A stretch of DNA of 6,320 nucleotides from Actinomycetota bacterium (GTDB taxonomy: Bacteria > Actinomycetota > Actinomycetes > Nanopelagicales > Nanopelagicaceae), in the NCBI GenBank assembly GCA_009705185.1, contig WLCS01000063.1, forward strand, positions 1 to 6,320. Direction: 5' to 3'. Below, piece by piece: positions 1-5,714 of the stretch. The notes under the pieces were generated by a model. The model was not told where the DNA came from, made no database searches, and worked only from the letters and a program-made list of their open reading frames with translations. Within the stretch, counting starts at the first letter, position 1. Every line of letters begins with the position of its first letter. The translations under genes were made by a program, and so were the position numbers.

Positions 1-10
1 GGAAAGAAAA

Positions 11-1063
11 CTAAGAAGCAGAAATCTCCTGAGTCAAAGCTACCCACTTCTCCAGCAAAATAGTTGCATCGCCAGAATCAATTGCTTTTACAGCGCGCTG
101 CAATCCTGCAGTCAATCGCACCTTGATATCTACATCTAAATCTCCCTCGAAGGCTGCGATTGCCGCTGCTGCATTGAGAAGTACCGCATCCCGAGGTGCG
201 CCACGTTCGCCAGAAAAGATTGCGCGACTTATTCGTGCATTCTCCTGTGCATCTCCCCCAACGAGCGCCTCCACTGGTGCGTTATCTAAACCGAAGTCTT
301 TCGCATCAATTCGATCGCTCGAAATTTCGGCTCTGCCAATCGAAAGTACAGATGTCGTTGTAGCAAGAGTTATTTCATCGAGGCCGTCATCGCCTCGAAA
401 AACAAAACCATCACAACCCTTCTCTGCAAGAACTTGAGCCATCACTAAGTGCATTCGATCATTTGCAACACCTATAGCTGCAGCTTTCGGTTTAGCCGGA
501 TTAGAAAGTGGCCCAAGAATGTTAAAGATGGTTGCTACTCCAAGTTCTTTACGAGCGGGTGCCGCAAAACGCATTGAGGGATGAAAAACAGGAGCAAAGC
601 AGAAACCAATTCCCAATTCGGCGACGGTGCGTTCTACGCCTTTGCCGTCCAGTCCCGGCACAACACCTAGCGCTTCCAAGAAATCTGAGGCGCCAGATTT
701 CGATGACACTGCGCGTGATCCATGTTTGACAACACGAACACCTGCGGCGGCAGCAACAATTGCGGCGGTCGTCGAAATGTTGATTGTGTTGGCTCCGTCT
801 CCGCCCGTGCCAACAGTGTCTACTGCTCTTTCGGAGATATTTATTGGGGCGCTATGCGCATACATCTCGGCAACTAAAGCCCCTACCTCTTCAGATGTTT
901 CGCCCTTATTTTTTAGTGCAAGAAGAAACTCTTTAATACCTTCAGTATTTGCAGAACCCGACAAAATTTCACGCATCACACTTTGAATTTCAAAAGGTTC
1001 GAGGTCGAGTCCCGACTGAATCTTGCTGATACACGCACTCCACGTCGGAGTATTTTCAGCCAT
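11..1063 (-). CDS. trpD: anthranilate phosphoribosyltransferase
   Basis: Transfers the phosphoribosyl group of PRPP to anthranilate, the second committed step of tryptophan synthesis, in the cytosol. The 350-residue protein has the usual family length and all landmark motifs: the PRPP-binding GTGGDG loop (residues 85-90), NIST (95-98), the KHG...SSKSG block (113-124), the RKELGVATIFNILGPL stretch beginning near residue 171, and the metal-binding GLDE (227-230). The N-terminal helices and central glycine-rich domain appear intact. One oddity is Ser116 where the family normally has Asn (KHGSR instead of KHGNR), next to the anthranilate site. The ATG at 1063 is preceded only by a weak purine-rich stretch. 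It starts 18 bp after the receiver gene and is probably co-transcribed with it. No other trp gene is visible, so this is a detached trpD, placed beside the cytochrome bcc operon as I recall from Mycobacterium. The stop is TAG at 11-13; what follows downstream lies outside the window. Confidence 0.96.
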   Translation of the reverse strand: MAENTPTWSACISKIQSGLDLEPFEIQSVMREILSGSANTEGIKEFLLALKNKGETSEEVGALVAEMYAHSAPINISERAVDTVGTGGDGANTINISTTAAIVAAAAGVRVVKHGSRAVSSKSGASDFLEALGVVPGLDGKGVERTVAELGIGFCFAPVFHPSMRFAAPARKELGVATIFNILGPLSNPAKPKAAAIGVANDRMHLVMAQVLAEKGCDGFVFRGDDGLDEITLATTTSVLSIGRAEISSDRIDAKDFGLDNAPVEALVGGDAQENARISRAIFSGERGAPRDAVLLNAAAAIAAFEGDLDVDIKVRLTAGLQRAVKAIDSGDATILLEKWVALTQEISAS

Positions 1064-1081
1064 CGCCTAAATTTCCGGCCC

Positions 1082-1528
1082 TTATTGCGATGATAAAGAA
1101 GCTGTACGGGTACGCAATAAATCAGCGACCGTATGTGCAAGAGTAAATGGATCTACTGGGTGCAAGACATTGGCTTCTGCTCGAGACCACGCTGCTAGCC
1201 ATGCATCTGCTTTTCTACCGGTCATCACAAGCACCGGAGGGCAGTTGAAAACTTCATCTTTGAGTTGGCGCGCAATGCCAAGGCCACCTTCGGGTACTGA
1301 TTCACCATCCAAGATAAACAAATCAATTGGCGAATCTGTTCCAGGTTTCTTTGAATCCACAAAAAGTCTGAGGGCTGGTCCGGTTGCGAATTGATGGATG
1401 ACATGTTCTGCCATATCTGGGGCAACACGTGTGCCGAGAGCTGAAATCACAGCCTGGCGAACGTTTGAATCATCTGAATAAAGGGCGATCGAATACTTAC
1501 GTTCGCGGCCACCAGAAACGTCGGACAT
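1082..1528 (-). CDS. stand-alone response regulator receiver-like protein
   Basis: A 148-residue protein that reads as one CheY-like receiver domain with no output domain. The beta-1 acidic pair is Asp19-Asp20 (LYSDD), the candidate phosphoacceptor is Asp74 at the end of a hydrophobic strand (DLFILD), and the conserved Thr is Thr103 (VLVMTG). Spacing between these matches the CheY fold. The near-invariant Lys before the cis-Pro is replaced: residues 123-124 read His-Pro. It may therefore be phosphorylated with altered kinetics, or be a pseudo-receiver; the sequence cannot decide. There is no DNA-binding helix-turn-helix and no enzymatic domain, and no histidine kinase is encoded nearby. A role in controlling the divergent respiratory operon is only inference from position. 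The ATG at 1528 has no Shine-Dalgarno but sits 6 nt after a good -10 hexamer, which supports leaderless translation from this start. trpD follows 18 bp downstream. Confidence 0.82.
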   Translation of the reverse strand: MSDVSGGRERKYSIALYSDDSNVRQAVISALGTRVAPDMAEHVIHQFATGPALRLFVDSKKPGTDSPIDLFILDGESVPEGGLGIARQLKDEVFNCPPVLVMTGRKADAWLAAWSRAEANVLHPVDPFTLAHTVADLLRTRTASLSSQ

Positions 1529-1534
1529 GGCTGA

Positions 1535-1562
1535 AGTCTAATCGGGATACCCGCCTTGTCGA
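1535..1562 (-). promoter_or_regulatory. putative leaderless promoter for the receiver gene and trpD
   Basis: Reading the minus strand, TCGACA (1562-1557; five of six matches to TTGACA) is followed by a 16-nt spacer and TAGACT (1540-1535; fits TANNNT). The -10 element ends 6 nt before the ATG at 1528, so transcription would start at or within a base or two of the start codon. No Shine-Dalgarno lies in those 6 nt, consistent with a leaderless mRNA, a common arrangement in actinobacteria. Inferred from sequence alone. Confidence 0.5.
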
Positions 1563-1574
1563 CTCTCAAAAATG

Positions 1575-1590
1575 GGTGACCCTTTTCACC
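1575..1590. promoter_or_regulatory. putative CRP/FNR-family operator
   Basis: GGTGACCCTTTTCACC is an inverted repeat with GGTGA and TCACC arms separated by 6 bp. It contains the exact GTGA-N6-TCAC core recognised by CRP/GlxR-type regulators. Its centre is about 54 bp upstream of the predicted receiver-gene start and about 86 bp upstream of the ctaE start, so it could serve either promoter. An overlapping shorter dyad, GGGTGACCC (1574-1582), shares bases with it. No CRP-family regulator is encoded in the window, so the cognate factor is unknown. Confidence 0.45.
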
Positions 1591-1655
1591 TACTTCCAGC
1601 ACAAATACGTGGCTTTCTGGCCCCTCTTAAATAGGTTTGTGCGCGCCTTTTCGGG

Positions 1656-1668
1656 AATAATGCCACCC
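1656..1668 (+). promoter_or_regulatory. putative -10 element for the ctaE-qcrCAB operon
   Basis: AATAAT (1656-1661) matches TATAAT at five of six positions and ends 7 nt before the ATG at 1669, which would place the transcription start at the start codon. No convincing -35 hexamer lies at the normal distance; upstream bases such as TTTGTG are too close. An alternative -10 is TAGGTT at 1632-1637, which would give a short leader. The call is weak and rests on position and the lack of a well-placed Shine-Dalgarno. Confidence 0.35.
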
Positions 1669-2298
1669 ATGACAAGCACCAGCGTGAGCGCACATCACAA
1701 GATCACCCGACCTAACTTGGTGGCCGTCGGAACAATCGTTTGGCTCTCCAGTGAGCTCATGTTCTTCGCCGCACTCTTTGCAATGTACTTCACTACTCGC
1801 GCAGTGCAAGGTCCAGCAATTTGGTTAGAGTCAACTGAAGTTCTCAACATTCCCTTTGCTGCGTTAAACACAACCGTTCTTGTTCTTTCCTCCGTTACAT
1901 GTCAGTTCGGAGTATTTGCTGCAGAGCGTTATCAGGCACGTCGCACTGGTTCACTATTTAAGTTCACCTCTTGGGGAATGCGCGAATGGTTTTCGCTGAC
2001 ATTCCTTATGGGCGGATTCTTTATCGCCGGCCAGATTTATGAATACGCATCATTAGTCACTGAAGGTCTCACTCTTTCATCAGTGGCCTACGGGTCAGTC
2101 TTTTACATTGCCACAGGTTTCCACGGACTTCACGTAACTGGTGGACTCATTGCTTTCCTTATTGTGATGGTTCGTGTTGCTAAAGCTCGTCGATTTACAC
2201 AAGGCCAAGCAACAACAGCAATCGTAGTCTCGTACTACTGGCACTTTGTTGATGTTGTTTGGATCGCTCTCTTCTCTGCAATTTATCTCATCAAATAA
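1669..2298 (+). CDS. ctaE: cytochrome c oxidase subunit III
   Basis: Integral membrane subunit III of the aa3-type cytochrome c oxidase, which stabilises the catalytic core of the terminal oxidase. The 209-residue product shows the five-helix actinobacterial form: membrane segments near residues 17-40, 62-83, 107-128, 142-167 and 184-207. Signature stretches include [14 protein letters not shown] with conserved Glu29, [10 protein letters not shown] (78-87), ITFLMG-like [25 protein letters not shown] (142-159) and [11 protein letters not shown] (189-199). The reading frame stays open to 1429, but that stretch overlaps the receiver gene and has no family similarity. The MTSTSV start at 1669 aligns well with what I recall of mycobacterial CtaE; an in-frame ATG at 1660 is the alternative and adds three residues. 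It heads the respiratory operon, with qcrC 26 bp downstream. Oxidase subunits I and II are not in this window. Confidence 0.95.
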   Translation: MTSTSVSAHHKITRPNLVAVGTIVWLSSELMFFAALFAMYFTTRAVQGPAIWLESTEVLNIPFAALNTTVLVLSSVTCQFGVFAAERYQARRTGSLFKFTSWGMREWFSLTFLMGGFFIAGQIYEYASLVTEGLTLSSVAYGSVFYIATGFHGLHVTGGLIAFLIVMVRVAKARRFTQGQATTAIVVSYYWHFVDVVWIALFSAIYLIK

Positions 2299-2313
2299 TT
2301 AACCACCCAACTG

Positions 2314-2324
2314 AAAGGAATACA
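2314..2324 (+). promoter_or_regulatory. ribosome binding site that fixes the GTG start of qcrC
   Basis: AAAGGA (2314-2319) is a strong Shine-Dalgarno match, 5 nt before a GTG at 2325. It decides in favour of this GTG over the ATG at 2259, which would overlap the end of ctaE and add 22 residues with no signal-like character. It contrasts with the apparently leaderless first genes of both transcription units. Confidence 0.75.
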
Positions 2325-3116
2325 GTGAAGCGTCTCTCGCGTCTACGCAGACATCGTGCAGCAGGACCAATTCTCTTGATCTTTGCTCTCTTCACCATCG
2401 GAACTACATTTCAAGTTGCCAGCGCGGTTAATTCCGAAACTCAATCCGTCGCAGATCGCGCCGTCACTATCGAAGAAGGAAAACAACTTTTCCTTAAGGG
2501 TTGTTCTTCTTGCCACGGCCTCAATGCCGAAGGTGGAGAGATTGCACCTTCTCTGATTGGCGTTGGAGCAGCTTCGGTTGACTTCCAAGTAGGCACAGGC
2601 CGCATGCCAATGGCAGATATGAGCACACAGGCTATGCGTAAGAAGCCTGTATATAACGCAGAAGAAGTAAATGCACTTGCAACATATGTTGCTTCTCTTG
2701 CGCCAGGACCTGAAGTTCCTGCAGATGAAGTTCTTAATTACGAGCGCGACGGTTCTGTTGCTGAAGGTGGCGAACTTTTCCGTACTAACTGCGCGATGTG
2801 CCATAACTTCGCCGCCCAAGGTGGAGCGCTTACTCAAGGTAAATATGCACCCACTCTGATGGGTGTAGAGCCAAAACACATTTACGAAGCGATGATTACT
2901 GGACCTCAATCAATGCCTGTGTTTAGCGATAAGACGATCACTCCTGAAGAGAAACTTTCAATTATTAAATGGATCAAGGCAGCAGAATCAGAGCCACAAC
3001 TTGGTGGCGCTGCTCTCGGTCGCGTTGGTCCTGTTACTGAAGGATTGCTTGTATGGACTCTTGGAATCGGACTGCTCATTGGTGTTGCAGTTTGGCTAGC
3101 GATGAAGGCGAGATAG
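2325..3116 (+). CDS. qcrC: menaquinol-cytochrome c reductase, diheme cytochrome c subunit
   Basis: Diheme cytochrome c of the bcc complex; it carries electrons from the Rieske protein to the aa3 oxidase inside the supercomplex, replacing soluble cytochrome c. The 263-residue protein starts with a basic N-terminus (KRLSRLRRHR) and a hydrophobic segment (about 14-34) that can act as signal or anchor. Two class I cytochrome c domains follow, with heme motifs CSSCH (60-64) and CAMCH (156-160). Likely axial methionines are Met94 or Met96 in GRMPM and Met198 in QSMPVF. A C-terminal membrane anchor spans about 240-259. Both domains should face the outside of the cytoplasmic membrane. Length is close to the roughly 280 residues I recall for Mycobacterium. 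The start is GTG with a strong ribosome binding site. qcrA begins 4 bp after the TAG stop, so translation is probably coupled. Confidence 0.96.
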   Translation: MKRLSRLRRHRAAGPILLIFALFTIGTTFQVASAVNSETQSVADRAVTIEEGKQLFLKGCSSCHGLNAEGGEIAPSLIGVGAASVDFQVGTGRMPMADMSTQAMRKKPVYNAEEVNALATYVASLAPGPEVPADEVLNYERDGSVAEGGELFRTNCAMCHNFAAQGGALTQGKYAPTLMGVEPKHIYEAMITGPQSMPVFSDKTITPEEKLSIIKWIKAAESEPQLGGAALGRVGPVTEGLLVWTLGIGLLIGVAVWLAMKAR

Positions 3117-3120
3117 ATAA

Positions 3121-4113
3121 ATGTCTAACGAAGTCGAACTCATAAAAGATCCAGGACTTCCTGCTCACGTTCATCGTCGTGCAGATACTGATCCCAAAGC
3201 TGCTGCTCGCGCGGAGCAACAAGTTGCAATTCTTTTTGTGCTTTCAGCAATTGGAACACTTCTACTTATCTACTCTTACATCTTCATCAAAGATGACAAG
3301 TTTATTTTCATCCCTGTTCTAGGAAACACAAATCTTCATCAACTTGGTTTGGGTATGGGAATGGCGATTGCCCTTTTCTGCATCGGAGCCGGTCTTATTC
3401 ATTGGGCTAAAACACTTATGCCTGATGAAGAAGTAATTGCTCATCGTCACGAGTTCCGTTCTGAAGATGAAGATCGTGAAGAATTCGTAAAAACAGTGAA
3501 GGCCGGAGCATCTGCCGCTGGCCTTGGACGTCGCCCGCTGATTAAGCGCACACTTGGCGCAGCACTTGGTCTTTCAGCTCTTACTCCCCTACTACTTCTT
3601 CGCGATCTTGGTCCGCTTCCAAAAGATGATCTGACCAAGACTTCATGGAAGAAGGGCACACGCCTTGTCACAGATCCAGGTGATCGCCCAATTCGTCCAG
3701 AGGATCTTGAGGTCGGCGCAGTTGCACAGACTCTTCCCGAACTTGCCGAAGGTGAAGAGCGCACACTGAATAACATTGGAAAAGATGCGGTACTGCTTAT
3801 CCGTCTGCGTCCAGAAGAGTTCAATCTTGATGCAGAACGTTTGTCGTGGACCCATGAAGGCATCATCGCCTTCTCAAAGATTTGTTCACATATGGGATGC
3901 GCAGTTGCACTGTATGAGCAACAGACAAAACATCTTCTCTGCCCATGCCACCAATCAACCTTTGACGTGACTCGTGCTGCGAAAGTCATTTTTGGACCTG
4001 CGGCCCGACCACTTCCACAGTTAAATATCACAGTGGATGAAGAAGGCTACTTAGTTGCTGGAGCACCATTTACCGAACCTGTTGGACCTAGCTTCTGGGA
4101 GCGATCATCATGA
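3121..4113 (+). CDS. qcrA: menaquinol-cytochrome c reductase, Rieske iron-sulfur subunit
   Basis: Rieske 2Fe-2S protein of the bcc complex, which takes the first electron from menaquinol at the Qo site of QcrB. The C-terminal Rieske fold has both cluster-binding boxes: CSHMGC (255-260) and CPCHQS (274-279). Predicted cluster ligands are Cys255, His257, Cys274 and His277, with Cys260 and Cys276 as the disulfide pair. The Gln in the second box, in place of the usual Gly, is typical of actinobacteria. Three membrane segments precede the domain (about 35-56, 72-94 and 141-161), the actinobacterial three-helix layout. Before the third lies a twin-arginine motif, RRPLIK (137-142), fitting the dual Sec/Tat insertion described for Streptomyces QcrA. 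At 330 residues it is shorter than the roughly 410-430 residues I recall for Corynebacterium and Mycobacterium. The ATG follows qcrC by 4 bp, and the stop overlaps the qcrB start. Confidence 0.96.
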   Translation: MSNEVELIKDPGLPAHVHRRADTDPKAAARAEQQVAILFVLSAIGTLLLIYSYIFIKDDKFIFIPVLGNTNLHQLGLGMGMAIALFCIGAGLIHWAKTLMPDEEVIAHRHEFRSEDEDREEFVKTVKAGASAAGLGRRPLIKRTLGAALGLSALTPLLLLRDLGPLPKDDLTKTSWKKGTRLVTDPGDRPIRPEDLEVGAVAQTLPELAEGEERTLNNIGKDAVLLIRLRPEEFNLDAERLSWTHEGIIAFSKICSHMGCAVALYEQQTKHLLCPCHQSTFDVTRAAKVIFGPAARPLPQLNITVDEEGYLVAGAPFTEPVGPSFWERSS

Positions 4114-5699
4114 CAGCACGCGAAAGAATTGCCGGCAACGTTGCGGGGTATGTAGACGACCGTACAGGCGCTGCAAAGTGGATGAAGAAGAACCTGACAA
4201 AGGTCTTCCCAGATCACTGGTCATTCCTTCTTGGTGAAATCTGCTTGTACTCATTCGTCATCCTCCTTCTCTCTGGAACATTTCTCACATTCTGGTTTGA
4301 TCCATCTCAGCGTGAAGTGATTTATGAAGGTTCTTACGAACCACTTTCAGGTTTAAAGATGTCTGCGGCATACGCATCTACTCTCGATATTTCATTTGAA
4401 GTTCGCGGTGGTCTTTTGATGCGTCAAATTCACCACTGGGCAGCGTTGATTTTTATGGTCGGAATCGTCGTTCACTTGCTTCGCGTTTATTTCACTGGAG
4501 CATTCCGCAAGCCTCGCGAATTTAACTGGATTATCGGAGTCGGACTTCTTACTCTCGGAATCGTTGAAGGCTTCCTGGGTTACTCACTGCCTGATGATTT
4601 ACTTTCAGGAACAGGTATCCGAATCGCTGAAGCAATTATTCAGGCCCTCCCACTTGTTGGTTCCTACATTGCATTCTTTGCATTCGGTGGAGCATTTCCT
4701 GGCGAAGCATTTATTCCACGTATCTATACAGTGCACGTGCTTTTGTTGCCAGGAATCTTCCTTGCACTCATCACCGTGCACTTGATGCTTGTTTGGTACC
4801 AGAAGCACACACAATTCCCTGGTCCAGGACGCACCGAAAAGAATGTTGTTGGCTATCCATTAATGCCTGTGTACATGGCTAAAGCTGGTGGGTTCTTCTT
4901 CATCGTCTTCGGGGTTACAGCATTCCTCGGTGCAGTTGCATCGATTAACCCCATTTGGCTCTACGGCCCTTACACGCCTGGACAAATTTCAGCAGGGTCA
5001 CAACCTGACTGGTACATGGGATGGCTCGATGGTTTAGTACGTATGGCACCACCTATCGAGACTCACGCATTTGGTCACACAATTTCGTGGAACATTTTGA
5101 TCCCAGGGCTAATCTTGCCGGGAATTATGTTTACAGGTCTTGCTCTCTATCCATTTATTGAAAGCTGGGCCACTGGAGATAAGCGCGAACATCATCTTCT
5201 TGATCGTCCTCGCAATACTCCAAACCGCACAGCGATTGGTGCCATGGCACTTACCTTTACAATCGTTTCTCTTCTTAACGGTGGTAACGACATCATTGCC
5301 ACAACCTTCCACCTCACAATCAATCAAATGATGTGGTTCTCACGTATTGGTGTTCTTGTACTTCCGCCTCTTGCATTCATTATTACTAAACGACTCTGTC
5401 TGTCGCTGCAACGCGCAGACCGTGATCTTGTCTTGCATGGTCGCGAAACAGGTCGACTAGTGCGTATGCCTAGCGGTGAGTTTGTTGAAGTTCACGAACC
5501 AATCTCACCTGAGAAGGCATGGCTGCTGACTTCACACGAGCAACTTGCTCCTCTTGAACTTCCTGAACTAGATGGTGCTGGAGTACGTCGCCCGGGTGCT
5601 CTCAAGAACAAGCTTCGTAATCGGATTTCACGTGCAACTGCAACTGCAGTTCCAAAAGCTACTGAGACTGAACGTCGCGAACTAGAAGGACATCACTAA
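4110..5699 (+). CDS. qcrB: menaquinol-cytochrome c reductase, cytochrome b subunit
   Basis: Membrane core of the bcc complex: it holds hemes bL and bH and the quinol oxidation and reduction sites. The 529-residue protein has the full fused cytochrome b architecture. Heme ligands fall on helix B at His108 (within RQIHHW) and His122, and on helix D at His209 and His224; the 15-residue spacing of the second pair resembles b6-type proteins. The block KHTQFPGPGRTEKNVVGYP (232-250) is characteristic of the actinobacterial form. The Qo motif reads PDWY (299-302) rather than the classical PEWY. After the last membrane helix (ends near 428), about 100 polar residues form a cytoplasmic tail. The ATG overlaps the qcrA stop as ATGA, with GGGAG (4097-4101) 8 nt upstream as ribosome binding site, indicating translational coupling. 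It is the last gene of the operon, ending 7 bp from a convergent gene. Confidence 0.97.
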   Translation: MTARERIAGNVAGYVDDRTGAAKWMKKNLTKVFPDHWSFLLGEICLYSFVILLLSGTFLTFWFDPSQREVIYEGSYEPLSGLKMSAAYASTLDISFEVRGGLLMRQIHHWAALIFMVGIVVHLLRVYFTGAFRKPREFNWIIGVGLLTLGIVEGFLGYSLPDDLLSGTGIRIAEAIIQALPLVGSYIAFFAFGGAFPGEAFIPRIYTVHVLLLPGIFLALITVHLMLVWYQKHTQFPGPGRTEKNVVGYPLMPVYMAKAGGFFFIVFGVTAFLGAVASINPIWLYGPYTPGQISAGSQPDWYMGWLDGLVRMAPPIETHAFGHTISWNILIPGLILPGIMFTGLALYPFIESWATGDKREHHLLDRPRNTPNRTAIGAMALTFTIVSLLNGGNDIIATTFHLTINQMMWFSRIGVLVLPPLAFIITKRLCLSLQRADRDLVLHGRETGRLVRMPSGEFVEVHEPISPEKAWLLTSHEQLAPLELPELDGAGVRRPGALKNKLRNRISRATATAVPKATETERRELEGHH

Positions 5700-5714
5700 G
5701 CAGTTGTTAACTGC
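5700..5714. terminator. small perfect hairpin at the convergent junction, possible bidirectional terminator
   Basis: GCAGTT-GTT-AACTGC is a perfect 6-bp stem with a 3-nt loop. It begins one base after the qcrB stop and includes the stop codon of the convergent transporter gene (5707-5709). Neither strand has a T-run after the stem, so it is not a classical intrinsic terminator. Its position makes a role in ending both transcripts plausible, but the stem is short and could be chance. Confidence 0.3.

Noticed and set aside
1558..1563. GTCGAC palindrome in the divergent region
   Set aside because: Six bases is too short to call an operator, and it overlaps the proposed -35 element, which explains it better.
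1429..1668. N-terminal extension of the ctaE reading frame, giving 289 residues
   Set aside because: It overlaps the divergent receiver gene by 100 bp, crosses the promoter region, and the extra residues do not resemble subunit III, which begins normally near 1669.
2259..2324. Extended qcrC start at the ATG at 2259
   Set aside because: It would overlap ctaE by 40 bp in another frame; the strong AAAGGA site 5 nt before the GTG at 2325 and the basic N-terminus plus hydrophobic segment that follow favour the GTG.
2343..2909. Long antisense reading frame (188 codons) inside qcrC
   Set aside because: Its translation is rich in Cys, Ser and Arg with no domain, and it lies wholly opposite a clear diheme cytochrome gene; it is a codon-bias shadow.
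3447..4031. Antisense reading frame (194 codons) inside qcrA
   Set aside because: Low-complexity Ser/Arg-rich translation opposite a well-supported Rieske gene; no ribosome binding site or family resemblance.
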